Source: Albugo candida
Taxonomy: Eukaryota > Oomycota > Peronosporomycetes > Albuginales > Albuginaceae
Direction of reading: 5' to 3'
DNA length: 64,000 bases
Assembly: GCA_905220665.1 (NCBI GenBank)
Contig: CAJNAR010000002.1
Coordinates: 434,001-498,000 of the forward strand
Shown: piece after piece, positions 45,302 to 56,883 of the stretch
How positions within the stretch are numbered: the first letter of the stretch is position 1
How the letters are laid out: each line of letters opens with the position of its first letter
The notes under the pieces: generated by a model
The model's database searches: none
What the model was told of the DNA's origin: nothing
The model's input: only the letters and a program-made list of their open reading frames with translations
Translations under genes and position numbers: made by a program

Positions 45302-46440
45302 TGCATTTTTCTTGCATTGTATAGATTTTTTCGTGTAATACGATTTTATAACAATACCTCTAGCGGCGGAGTGGACCTAGTTGTATCTGTACGGACTAGA
45401 TGCGCATGATCAAGAATTATTGAAAGAAAACGAGTATCTCATTGTATCCTAGATAGTTGCATGTTTCTCTCAAATCGGTATGATGACTTTGTTAAACGCG
45501 ATAATTGAAATCGTCAAATTTAGCTTAATACCGCTGATAAAATAAGCAAGGCTTTGAATCCATCACAGCTCTACACGTCTCAGTCAAAATATTTTTGCTT
45601 TTGCTCTCTGCTATACCGCTTTGACATAGCGCACTACTATGTTGTCGAAATGCCTAGTTACGAATGCTCGATCGGCATGGGTGCGCTTAGGTGCGTTTTA
45701 CGATTCATATTCATCTAAATTGTACGAGTGAACAGAGAATTCTTGTCATTTCTCATTTTGCCGTCGACGTTCCTTCGAATAAGCACGCGTAATTACTCGT
45801 AACGAATATGATGTCCCTATGGGGCGAGAAATAATTCACAAGCCAGTGCGTAATGACGCAGAGTTGCTTTTCCAGGTGGCTCAATTTCCTGAATTCTCTT
45901 TGTTTAGCTAGAAGAAAGTATGTTGACCCTTCGGCTCCGATGCAATGGAATGCGAAATACCCTTTGCCATGGTGAACTCGTCACTCGTTTTTATATCATT
46001 TTTTTAAGGTGGTTTCGTATGCGAAGGAAGAGATACATATGGTGCTAGAGTTCAGATGTAGTCCCTACATATATTTTTGCTCCTTTCTTAATTGTAAGGA
46101 ATGCATGTTACTCGTTAATTGAGACGACTTGGTCGTCCCTAACAGAAAGAATGCATCTGTAAATGGCTTTAACAGCAACGTTTAGAGCAACAGAAATTCG
46201 AATAAGACGTCTTATAACTGTCTCAGCACGTACTCCAAATGCACATGCATATGTCAACCGTGGAAAGAATGCAGATTTAAGTAAACGAAATTCGAGAGAA
46301 TAGACCTACATAGGATTCCCGTGCTAATCGAAGGAAAACGGGATCCATAATAGAGATGTCTCTATCAAATTGTACTCGAAACCAAACACGGCATACTAGT
46401 GACGAATGACTTTGTAACGGTCGTCAAGTAAAGTGCCTTT
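45302..46440. other. Spacer, nothing firm
   Basis: AT-rich. Minus-strand text is occasionally protein-like but no motif is recognised. It is probably the decayed 3' flank of CCG copy 6. Confidence 0.3.
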
Positions 46441-46449
46441 AATGTTTTG

Positions 46450-48085
46450 GATTTTACCGGTATGCATATTTTCGGCTGCCCGCACTCTGGATATGTGCGA
46501 CATGAGACGTTGAGGATGGTATGGGATCCGGGTGTTGAGGAAAAGGAAACGTTCAGCTAGAAGGTAACGAAAGCAATGATCACTTATTCATCTACATTCT
46601 ACTACTCGATATCTATCATGATGATCGCAGAAATGCAAGCAAAACAAGCGTTACTCTGAATGCAGAAGCGCTGTCGATGCGTACTTCCAACCAAACATAT
46701 CAGGTTGAATGGATTGCTATTAGCAAAATCCTTTGCATCTAAGATTGATGTGTGGCCATCCATTGCAAGATGACTATCGAGTAAAATGAACGAAGTGTAA
46801 AAGTGGAAAGAAAAAATAAAGACTCGCAGTGCTGCAATTTCAATAGGAAACGTGTTTGCTGGATGAATGAGCTCCACTTTTCTTGATACATCAGCTATAA
46901 CATTGTCCGATCCCGTAAGTGGAGCCTTCAGCAAAATATAAGACCGTATGGATCCTTGACGAAAATTGATGACTAAAAGAGTCACCTTTGTGCAGGATTG
47001 AGAAAAAGTGGGTAAGGTGTGTTGAGTAACAAAACATTTCCTTGCCTAAAACAGAACTGGCGATGCGGTTGTCAATTATATACAACCATTCCGGATTTGG
47101 AGTCTGTGGCCGTCCAGTACCACTGACTGTAAGGTGAACTCAGGAGATGCATGCAGCAATATAGAACCACTATGCGTAGGAGGTGGTACATTAAATAAGT
47201 AATAAAATTGGTCTGGGACACTGATCACTTTTTTGCAAAACAACTTCCCTGGCTCGGAGTTGAAGAAATGCACTCCGAGATGGTGCATGCTCCTGAGGCC
47301 TTATCCGAGGATACCAAAAAATTAATTTGCGACAAAGCATATCCAGCTTTGGACTCGAAGCAATTTGACACATTTCACTGTTAGTCCAGTCCGTGTTTCT
47401 ACTCACATACAGCTGGATATTACTACACTCAGATTCAATAATTTCAGAATGATTTCTTGCTCTTGGGTTCCCCTACTGTCATATTTTACAAGATCCTGCC
47501 TTTGATATTCGGAATTTCAACCTTTTTACAGAAGATGTTGCACATGTTATTACTGGAATTTCTGTTACCGTACAATAAAATGAGGAAACATGGGAAATAA
47601 TCATTTATGACATTCGTCCTCTATTGTGGTCGTCTGCGTTTAAAAGTGATACGTGCCTCGGCATTTTCGTTCTACATTAATACCTACGTTTCAATTCTCT
47701 AGTAAAATACGGAAGATCATGCATTGAACATGTGGTCAGTGAGAAATAAAATGCGGATTGAGATTATCCTTATTTGTAGCAAGAATTACTTCAAATTGCT
47801 TTTCAAATCATCGACGAGACACGTGCCATAAAAGGTTGGAATGCAAAATTGAAGTTTGTGGCTTTGCATTCTGTTTCCTGAAAACATCCTGAATAAATAA
47901 CCTGCAACCATCACTACCCATAAGAAACGACGGGAAGCAATAGACATCTGATCTCAAGTCGGTTCTATCTGCATCTATTTGGCTAGATACTCTGTCTGCT
48001 TGGTACACGCCTGGTACACCTGTAAGAATAATGTGTTTATGGTGATTGAGGCATGTAATTGGTTTTAGGCTGATTGTCACGTTAT
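46450..48085 (-). pseudogene. CCG-class secreted effector paralogue, copy 6 (heavily decayed)
   Basis: Minus strand 47430-47060 shows module 4: SCM, a stop, VETRTGLTVKC, then HHLGVHFFNSEPGKLFCKK and VISVPDQFYYLFNVPP, aligning with SECISFGTEWTKKSCKK and PDKLCYHFGIAP of copy 3. Near 46.62 kb ACFACISAIIMIDIE matches the module 5 start (CYACLTSRLDIFIIDF). About 48080-47810 may be remains of module 3, but that match is weak. Frames are broken throughout, and about 300 bp extra lies between modules 4 and 5. Confidence 0.55.
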
Positions 48086-49290
48086 CCAGGATGAACAGGT
48101 GATTTTCTTTATCTGGTGCGTAAAACTCTACCTGAGTCCTTTCTTCCTTGAACTACATAGTCCAGCAATCAAACTTTTCTCGCACGTACTTAATGCCGGT
48201 CTGACCTTCCACATTCTTGACATTTTCTTTTCTTTGGAGTTTATGGATACCCCTCTGAGTCACCGAAAATTGTTGCCGGTGCATTTCAAGTAATCTAGGA
48301 AGCCATCCCTAAGTTTGCTTACCTACTCCAATAGATTAAGCGTACGCATCCAGTGACGTGAATATCAATATGTACATGAAGTGTCAAATACCCTTAGCAA
48401 GGCAGAAGACGGCGTAGTTTGAAAAATTCTGAAACCCAGAGCATTCTTCACATTTCCATAACAAATCTTTGTTAGCCTCGAGTTAGGGTAGCGGACCACT
48501 GGTGCGAACGAAAGCCTGACCAAAGCCAAATCTTTTTTGAGTAGTGATTCAATGCTGACGCAGCACTTACAGCCTTAACTCACACTTGTCGAGTCGGAAG
48601 TTTCGATTACTTCGAATTTTCAGTTGACGCATAATGCAAATCGTATATTACAAACAAAGATATTCTATCACAAAGTACGAGAAGAAAATAATTACAAGGT
48701 CAACTGAGGCACATATTTGCCTTGTCTGGCCGTACATTTCCCACCTTTCTTACCAGAGCAGCTATAGCTCTGCTTTTTTTTTTGGATCCAAAATCATAAC
48801 AAAAGTATACAGCTTTGCGGAGTCTTGCCTCAAATTATTGACTTAACAGATTTTGCAATTTTGTGTAGGATCGATAAAAGGTGTTTTACCATTGCGGAGT
48901 GGACCTCATTTGATTTCGAAAGCCCAATGATGATGCTGAAGCCTCTTTGATATCAGTGCAGTCATTTCCACCGACAATGCATAAAGAGTGACTTCGAATT
49001 GTTTGCAATGATGGCCTTCATCAGATTGAGCGCACAAAACTTATGCAAGCTAAAAAAGTGATATTTCTCGCATTAGTTAATGCAGATGTGCTATAAAATT
49101 GTAAAATGGGTCATGTCACCTTTCTTGAAAATTGACGCATGTGTTCTGACTTTCCTCGAACCACGAAAGCGAAAGCTGCTTATGTACTAGTCAGTCTAGA
49201 TACCCTTACCTATATTGTGCAAGGGCTAGAGGTTACAAGATGGTAAGATAATATTCCTAAGCTGTATTCGATACTCCTTGACTATCAAAA
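48086..49290. other. 3' flank of CCG copy 3 and spacer
   Basis: No gene recognised. Near 49200-49240 a TTGTGCAAG/TTACAAGATG block resembles the start of the conserved CCG 3' flank. The ATCCAGGATGAA segment at 48085 resembles TCCAGAATGAAA at 51981, suggesting older duplication of the spacer as well. Confidence 0.35.
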
Positions 49291-49296
49291 AAGAAC

Positions 49297-50526
49297 CTAA
49301 GGGATACCTGAACCTGATTGATGGTTGTTCGGATCGGTAGAATCCCAATTAAGCATAGCCGCTTTATCAAGGATCTTTTCATAGGGAAACGAATATCTTT
49401 CCACGTTTATCTCGTCTCTGTCTCTTCGTGTATCTCGATCTTCATCCTTCCCTTGGGGTTCATTACCGTCACTAGGAGGCAACTTGACACTCTGCATGAG
49501 TCCGTTTTTCTGCGCCCATTGATCCGCATAATGTTCAACATCATCGATATTATTTCCTTCATATAAGCGACTTCGCTTCCTTCTGGTATTCGAGTCCGTT
49601 ACCGCATTACTTTCTTCTTGAGCCTTGTCATCCCGCTGAGGTTCATTGTCGAAGTTATCTTGACTTCCCGCAGAAACCCGACTTCGCTGTCTTCCGGTTA
49701 TATAATATCGAGCTACTACTGACTTCGACGGTATTGGCGCAATCGAAGAGATATCCAATTTCGCTTTTTCAACCATATGTAAGGTTCCACACTTTGCGGT
49801 ACATTCGACTTCATTTGGAGCACCCACCTTCCAGAAACTCCAGGTCTCGATAAAGTCGATAATAAAAATATCCAATCTGGAGGTGAGGCAAGCATAACAA
49901 CCTAAAGTTGGCTTAGCTGGCCATCCTTGACTGACTGGTTGTTCCATTATAGATGGACCACTAATCTTCGAAGGTGCTATACCGAAATGGTAACACAGTT
50001 TGTCAGGAAGATAGGTCACTTTTTTGCATGACTTCTTCGTCCACTCAGTTCCGAATGAAATGCATTCCGAGATGGTAAACATATTGAGTTTTGTTTTTGA
50101 TGAGATCAAAAATTCAATGTGCGACAGTCTTTTTATTCCGTATCCAGCTTTTGACTCCAAGCAAGTCTGACATTGTTCGCGATGCTTCATTTCATGTTCT
50201 ACCCACATACAATTTGTGATTGTAAGTAGATTCGATGAAGCCTGAAAGGATGGTTTCCTCGCTGGAAAATGTGCAGCCATATTGTAATAGAGCTTGTCGT
50301 GGGAAAGTGAATTGTCAACGCTTTCGTCAGAAGCTGTTTCGCATTGGCTTTTTGGTTTCGGGCTAATCGATCCGCAAATCTCCAAACATTGTTGCATAAG
50401 ATATGCGGGGCTTTTCGATATCACAAATATGTTCTGTACGCTTTCTTCAGATTGTCCTTCAAATTTATTTTGGGTTTTATGTGATACACCAGTACTACCA
50501 TCCCAGACATTTGCCTCGCTATGCAA
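49297..50526 (-). CDS. CCG-class secreted effector candidate, copy 3: C-terminal part (end of module 3, modules 4 and 5)
   Basis: An open frame of 409 residues; its first ~14 residues lie upstream of the frameshift and are probably not native. FVISKSPAYLMQQCLEICGS ends module 3. Module 4 has C119-x2-C122-x5-G128 (CQTCLESKAG) and SECISFGTEWTKKSC. Module 5 has C210-x2-C213 (CYACLTSRLD) and ECTAKCGTLHM. Residues about 275-376 are a highly charged insertion with RQRSR, RRKRSR and two NEPQ repeats, absent from copies 2 and 5. The end (ERYSFPYEKILDKAAMLNW) is shared by the family. Joined to the upstream frame it would make a protein of about 670 residues. The join needs one base relative to copy 4. 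Confidence 0.65.
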   Translation of the reverse strand: MHSEANVWDGSTGVSHKTQNKFEGQSEESVQNIFVISKSPAYLMQQCLEICGSISPKPKSQCETASDESVDNSLSHDKLYYNMAAHFPARKPSFQASSNLLTITNCMWVEHEMKHREQCQTCLESKAGYGIKRLSHIEFLISSKTKLNMFTISECISFGTEWTKKSCKKVTYLPDKLCYHFGIAPSKISGPSIMEQPVSQGWPAKPTLGCYACLTSRLDIFIIDFIETWSFWKVGAPNEVECTAKCGTLHMVEKAKLDISSIAPIPSKSVVARYYITGRQRSRVSAGSQDNFDNEPQRDDKAQEESNAVTDSNTRRKRSRLYEGNNIDDVEHYADQWAQKNGLMQSVKLPPSDGNEPQGKDEDRDTRRDRDEINVERYSFPYEKILDKAAMLNWDSTDPNNHQSGSGIP

Positions 50527-51308
50527 TCAAGGCAGTTCCTTCGCCGTTCAGTAGCCGTGGAAGTCCGATAGCATAGTGATTTCCATGTTACACTCTCGTA
50601 AATCGATCCGATCGCGTCATCTAAAACATCCTGCGATGCATAATCATTTGAATCTTCTATAATACTGTCATCGGGTTTTCTAGAACGAGCGCTGGATAAC
50701 TTTCTGACAAGATGCTTACAAGGATCGCCACCAACTTCAGCACTGTACCCAGTACATACACCCGACATCAAACATGGCTCCAAAATTCTTCTTCGACGTG
50801 TATGTAGCACATGCAAATAGAGCTCCTGTGCCTTTTTGGTTACCAGGTAGAGCTTTCGTATGCTTCGGGAATCACTCGCCATTTTCATGCAGCGGCCGCA
50901 TTCAGCACTCGTTTGCGAATCTGTGAGTAAGCATAACGCTTTCAACGTTGTAGGTCTAATATCGCTCGACTTTGAAGAAGATACCGCGGTATCCATATTT
51001 TCAGGATGTGTCATTATGATGGAGCCACATATACTTTCACTCTGACAGTCTATTCCGGCTCTTATAAAAGAGAAAGCCAAGCCAGATGCGTCGAATATTG
51101 CTGTGGTAAGCGGTGGATATGAGATGTGCGTAGGAGTAGACGCAAGCGAAAGACGATTCATTCCGGCAATTTCTGTTAGGCAAGACTGACACGTGCCTAG
51201 ATCGCTTTGGAGACTAAATGTTACGGTTATTTTTGCTCGCTGGTTGGCATCAGTACCCGTGTCTAAAAGCGACACAGCACAGAAAAGAAGCCAGTGTTGG
51301 TGGAGCAT
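50421..51308 (-). CDS. CCG-class secreted effector candidate, copy 3: N-terminal part (signal peptide, modules 1-3)
   Basis: 295 residues from ATG 51308. Signal peptide MLHQHWLLFCAVSLLDTGT then DAN. C40-x2-C43-x5-G49 (CQSCLTEIAG), C88 and C94 sit at the same positions as in copy 2. C137-x2-C140-x5-G146 (CGRCMKMASG). Module 3 has C260-x2-C263-x6-G270 (CLDCIARQMSG). The frame is open further upstream to 51500, but the paralogues start here. After HIKP the frame runs off the family sequence to a TGA, whereas the other phase continues it. Best preserved N terminus of the family. Confidence 0.7.
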   Translation of the reverse strand: MLHQHWLLFCAVSLLDTGTDANQRAKITVTFSLQSDLGTCQSCLTEIAGMNRLSLASTPTHISYPPLTTAIFDASGLAFSFIRAGIDCQSESICGSIIMTHPENMDTAVSSSKSSDIRPTTLKALCLLTDSQTSAECGRCMKMASDSRSIRKLYLVTKKAQELYLHVLHTRRRRILEPCLMSGVCTGYSAEVGGDPCKHLVRKLSSARSRKPDDSIIEDSNDYASQDVLDDAIGSIYESVTWKSLCYRTSTATERRRNCLDCIARQMSGMVVLVYHIKPKINLKDNLKKAYRTYL

Positions 51309-51382
51309 GGCCAGCAATTCCTTATAGGACGAGTTACAATTTGAGAATTGTACCTCAGAAATATGATTGGTCGTTTCTTGTA

Positions 51383-51399
51383 TGGTTATCAACCAATTA
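51383..51399 (-). promoter_or_regulatory. CCAAT-type block upstream of CCG copy 3
   Basis: The minus strand reads ATTGGTTGATAACCATA, sharing its first 12 bases with the 28-bp block upstream of copies 2 and 5, here about 80-90 bp before the start codon. Confidence 0.35.
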
Positions 51400-51500
51400 G
51401 AAAGAAAGGTGAAATAGAAACATATGTGGAAATCGTTATATTGTGTCAATTGGCAGAGAGAATAGTGATATGTGATACGCGATCTCCTTTCTGTATTCAC

Positions 51501-54150
51501 AATGCATTTTCAAGTTGTCTAGTCAAAATGTAAAGGAATTCATGTAGTGGAACTGTCTCATGGAAGTCATGTGGAAACATCTAGTGTGGATTGAGAGAAT
51601 CTTGATTCCTTGAAATGTACCAATAGAATAGCTCGTGAAAGCATCTAGTTAAGCACGAACCAGAAAAAAGACGCACGTTAGAGGCCAGGGTGCGCCTTTT
51701 TATACGAAACAATGGTCACATTGAATGCATAACCTGTCATTATGGATACTGATAAGATATGACAGGACCCCATTACATTGGATATTCTGACTGCATGCAA
51801 GAACGCATAAGGAACGATAAAGAATGTTACAGCTGAACTAATGAGGTAGCAGAGGTTAGGCTACAGGTAAAGTGAAGCATAATAAAACGGGCATGTAAAA
51901 GTGCTCAAGCAACATGTAAAATTCCACTTTATCGCCTAGTATAGCTTCTGTTTAGTTCTTTGGCTGATTGTCATCGTCTCCAGAATGAAAAGATCATTGG
52001 TTTTCGTGTGATCGAGTAGCAGTATATACCTAAAGTATCATCAACTTGCATAGTGTAGCAATTGAAGAAATTTTATATAATTTTTACTGCGGATCCAACG
52101 GAATCTGCACCATTTGTGTCATAGCCGACCTCCTGCACTCTTGGTATACTTCTGTTTTTATTGACGTCGTCGTTGGTGCTGGTATAAACCTTATACCGGC
52201 TATGAATGTAAGCATGTGCTTTTAAGCTGTAGCGGTAGTGCATGTATCTCATTTGTGTTAAATGCATCGCTGGGTGAAATGATTTGCATATTAGGATCAG
52301 GTTTTTACAATCTGATCAAATTGTATTGCGCTTCTGCATGACCATTTCATACCATTACCTACAACGGGAAAATGATAAGTTTGGGATTATTGAATGGCCA
52401 AGCATAGCAAATGTTCTTCTTTGCTACGTGATTCTGAATGCGTGCCATGATGGATATAATCAGCTTGTGTTTATTCATCCAACGCAAGTAGACCAGTTTC
52501 CTTCTTGCCAAATGATGTATCCCTCTGTGTTCTATTCCATCAGAGGAACCGACTGCAACAGAGTTGTTATTAGCTTACAAAACGCTACATGACTTTTACA
52601 TGACTTGATGCTACCTCTAAATTGATGTACATGACTATTGCAATCGCCAAGGTACACATTCGTCTCATACTGTCGAATTCGAAAAGACGAACTGTTTTTT
52701 TTTGTAAGACATCTTTTTACTACAGCTTATTGCATTTTTATTTCCTATTTCCTAATCGTTCATTGCCTTTGCAGCTTTTTTCATAAAAGCCGTATTCACT
52801 CATTCGCTCGGCGTCAATGCGCCTGCCTAAGTGCCAAGATTACATATATGCTCGTCCTGATAAGACAATTTCCGATTTTCGACCTTTCTCGTCGGCACTA
52901 TTTCCAACAAGCAGCCACAGAAGAATCCCTATTATGACGTCCGGATCGAGCCGAGATAGAACATTTTTAGAAAGTGCTAGTGATGCATGCTGCTCCTATT
53001 GTATTCCAAAAAGTATTGTCGTTTCTATTTTCATTTCTTTAAAAAGTGAAATGAGGGTATGATCAACGGATCCTCTACTCTTCTATTAGCAAATCTTTTT
53101 ACTCTTTTCCACTGAGTCGTTTTATGGATGTACCCAAAAGATGAAGGTGCTACTGTCCGCATTTGGTCCCGGTAATATTTTTTTATTTTGTTCGAGATAC
53201 AGTATGTCCTTGAAACAAGACGTTTCCCTAATAACCCTTTGAATAGAAGGGATCCAATATCGGTTGTAGCTGTAAAAGGATGACCACGATACTGGGGCTA
53301 GCAGAAAGTAAGGGTGAGAAATGTTTTCTTTTCTTTAGAATGATTTCGGAGTTGCGTTCGGCAGAAGAACGTGTGATTAGCCGCACTTCCAAATTTTAAC
53401 CCCCGGAGAGAACGCAGATCTGCTTGAGCGAACAAAAAGCCATTGTTTCAAGAGTGACGCGTGCACGCAGGCTGACGGGCACATTACCATGCGCATGAGC
53501 TATCAACATACAACCTGGCATAGGCTACAAATTCAAAGTCAAGAAGATTCCTTCAAAGTGTAATTCAGACTAATTACCATATATAAGCGAGGTTTGCCTG
53601 CATAAACGGTGGTCAAGCAAGGCTCACAGAAAGCTCACAAAAGCGGACGCAAAAGAAGGGTAACCCTCGGCGGAGAAGCACTACCGATGGCCTACTTCGA
53701 GCCTATAAATCACATGAATTGACGTGGAATCGTCTTAGTTTTGGAGCTAGCATCGACATATGATAAATGTGACGTTTCTATCCAGTATAATCAAATTAGA
53801 TCAAAGAATAGACAGAGGAATCATACAATTCCAATGGTGCGACACGGATACGTGTTCTCTGGCTAGCACAACCGGCTGCGGCATTGTCGCTACCGTAGTC
53901 ATGGACCAATCTCAGCAAAGTAGACAGTAGTGTGCAGTCTTTCTAGTGGCCATTGACTCAATATAAAATTTACCTTTTTGCAGGACCGAGAAGAGGTGGG
54001 TAAGCGTTGTTATTTATAACTCGCCAAAATCAGTAATGGCCCCCATCGAACTTTATACATGACATCAGTCAGCATGTTTATACACTAGCGATCCTGCAAG
54101 TGATAGATCTTGCAACATTGTAGGATGTTTAGCTGGTAGAGTGGTTTATT
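51501..54150. other. Spacer between CCG copies 3 and 4
   Basis: 53.9-54.13 kb, read on the minus strand, matches the conserved 3' flank (CTGACTGATGTCATG and GGGGGCCATTACTG). Open frames on the + strand at 52284-52592 and 52638-52937 are hydrophobic with no recognisable domain and are not claimed as genes. Otherwise nothing recognised. Confidence 0.35.
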
Positions 54151-54181
54151 GAATGGGTGTACGCCTATTCGAGTATATTCG

Positions 54182-56034
54182 CGTTTAAAGGCTTCTTTTC
54201 ATAGAAGTGCCAGTATCCCCTCTCATTCTGCTTGACTTCATCTTTTTGTGCCTCTTGGTCCTGATCCTTACCTTGACTTTGCTTGCTTTCGATCTTAGAA
54301 TCGTTCGATCTTTGCATGGGACGTTTTTTATGTGCCTCTTGCTCCGTATGATGTCGTTCACTTGAGATACCGTCATTTCGATCATTTCCATCGTTTGCCG
54401 CAAAAGAGCGACTTCGTTTTCACCCGTCAAATGATTTCGATCGTTCACTGTATCCGAAGATATCTAAGGGAAGAGATATCGAGATTTTATTTTAACACCA
54501 TTGTTAGGTATCCACAGTTCGCAAAGCATCAATATTCTGGTGGAACAGCAATCATCCAGAACCTGAGGGTGACAAATCGATCAATGATCAAAACATCGAA
54601 CAGGGAGTAAGGCAAGTAGAGCACTTTGTACTAGCTTTTCCATATAGTACCAGACTGACCAGATGTTTTGTTGAAGGTGCCAGGAGTCCGTCTCAACCAC
54701 CAAGCTTGAGCCATGGTAGGCCGGAATAGAACAAAGTTCGTCTGAAACATTGCTCATTTCCTTGCATCACTTCTGCGTCGGATCAGAATGTATTGGATAT
54801 ACATCTCGAGCTGGACAACGACTGCAAGTGCATTTCCAATGATATAAAAAACAATGTGCGACATTCTTTTTGCAGCATATCCTGCTTTTTCCTATATACA
54901 ACTTTGCAATAATTTGCGATTTTTCATGGTACGTACGCTCTACCCACATACAGGTGGAAATGTTACGCTCATTTAATATTGCTCGTACGACTTAAACTCT
55001 CCTGGGGATTTCTTCTCCCATATTGTAGTAGATTTCCCCTTTGGGATATGAAGTGTCCATACTTCTATCATAAGCTGTTATACATTTTGATTTTGGTTTC
55101 GGAGTAATCGATCGACAAAGCTGTTTAAATTGGCCCGTGAAAATTGGACTTCGTTTTGATATCACAAAAATGTACTGCTCACTATTTTCAGCTGGTCCGG
55201 CTGATACATGCTCGATGGTGCTATCATCGAACAAAACTACCATTCCGGATGTTCATGCGTTATACCTTCAAGACAGTTCGTTTGTAGATCATGGGACGTG
55301 GAAGTATGATAGCATCCTGGTGGAAATCTCACATTTACACATATCAATTCAGTCGTGTGATGCAATCCATAGTGAGCTGCAAGATAATTCGGCTTTTCCA
55401 CAAAAGCGTATTTTGGTGGTCTGAAACGAACGTTCGATAATCAACTGGGTCCAGTACAGATACCCGACAGCCTACATGGCTTGAAAACTGTACGTTGATT
55501 TGTGTATAGCACATGCAGATAGCGCCCTTGTTCCTCTTTGGTTACCAGGCGGGATTTTTGTATGCTCGGAGATCCACTTCTCATTTTGAGATAGCTACCG
55601 CAATAAAGACTTTCTGCCGAATGCGTGAGAACGCATAACCGCTTCAACTCGTGTACATCGACATACGAAGAATCAGATACAGACGTGTCGGTGTTTATTG
55701 GCTCAGAACCTGTTATCGTCATGGAGCCGCACGGAACATCATTATGACAGTCTACTTTGGCTTGCAGAAAGGACGAAGCACAACCAGACGATTGAAAATT
55801 TTCTCTGACCCGCGGTCGATTAGAGTTATGCAAAGAGTTTGGCGCAAAGGAAAAACAATTCACTCCAGCAATATCTATTAGGCAGGATTGACACTTGCCT
55901 AGATCACTTGTGGGAGGTAGTCTGACGGTGATAGTGATTGGTTGGGTGGCATCAACAAGTGTATCCGTAAGACAGACACCAAAGAACAGAAGCCAGTGCT
56001 GATACAGCATGACCAGCGGAAGTGAGAGAAGCAT
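54182..56034 (-). pseudogene. CCG-class secreted effector paralogue, copy 4 (broken)
   Basis: 56034-55441 is open: signal peptide (MLYQHWLLFFGVCLTDTLV then DA, from 56010), CQSCLIDIAG in module 1, and CGSYLKMRSG in module 2 where the second Cys has become Tyr. A TGA follows GICTGPS, and about 200 bp of module 3 is in shifted frames. 55243-54992 continues with FVISKRSPIFTGQFKQLCRS. Module 4 (MWVERTYHEKSQIIAKLY, 54949 down) has lost its CxxC. The end (about 54440-54190) holds the charged insertion (KRSRS, QGKDQDQEAQKDEVKQ) shared with copy 3, then YEKKPLNANILE. Confidence 0.75.
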
Positions 56035-56099
56035 TGTTTCCTTGTTTCAATGCCTAAAGTTACCACTTTCCCCGTCCACTATTTATAGAAGAAAAGTAG

Positions 56100-56880
56100 C
56101 GTACGGGAAAACCCTTGCAATACCAAGTGCTCTGGATTACCATTTTTGAGTTTTTCGAAAAGAAACACGAGTGGTCGTTTGTACAAGCACAAGAATGACG
56201 GCTTTCAAACAATGGAATGGAAATATGGGAAAAAGCGTTTACACTCTGTATTGTCAGGTTGCAAGAAACAGCGATATCCGCTTTGTCATCTGCTTTCTAC
56301 ATTGATAACTTTTGGTGACGCTCTAATAAAAATGCAGTAGCTATAATACATAAAATTCATTGAATGGAAGTAATTTGGAAAATTTGAATGGGAATGAGCA
56401 CAAGTTGATACAGCAATGTGAATCAGACGAAATCGCAAAGTAATCATCTAACACGATTTATGCGAGTGGGCGAAAGCGATTGGTATAGGGGTAGTCGCGC
56501 GACTCCACAGGTACACGATTTTATGAGACTTGGCATTTTATTGAGTAGAAAAAAGTCAAGTTATATGATTAATCTGCAATGATAGATACCGATAAGATAT
56601 GCGAAAAAGTAAAAAGTAGTATAATACAATCCATCTAAATTTGCTTCATTTTGCATCTGTTAAGTTGGGAATTGTGTCTACAGCCATGGATCAAGTAGAC
56701 CAACAAAGAACGATTGGGAGTTCCTGGTTAACATGGCAAACGATTGCATATCCGTCGGCGCTTAATGACAAGCGTTTGATAATCAAATGAGCATTTATGA
56801 GCTGCTTACGCTTCTGAGCAGCATATGAAAAGTCTATTTTACTTTAGTGCTCTTTATGAAGCCGTTACCTTCTTCTTTTT
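56100..56880. other. Spacer upstream of CCG copy 4
   Basis: No supported feature. The ATTGGTTGATAA block seen before copies 2, 3 and 5 was not found here. Confidence 0.3.
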
Positions 56881-56883
56881 TCG

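Noticed and set aside
50455..50520. A 56-bp GT-AG intron that would join the two copy 3 frames
   Set aside because: Removing it restores the frame, but copies 2, 4 and 5 contain the equivalent segment as aligned coding sequence of 60-63 bases, so a one-base deletion explains the break better.
52284..53062. Hydrophobic + strand frames as membrane protein genes
   Set aside because: They overlap in different phases, have no recognisable domain, and lie in AT-rich spacer where such frames arise by chance.
56460..56520. tRNA-like stretch GGTATAGGGGTAGTCGCGCG
   Set aside because: No cloverleaf could be folded by eye and no convincing A and B boxes are present.
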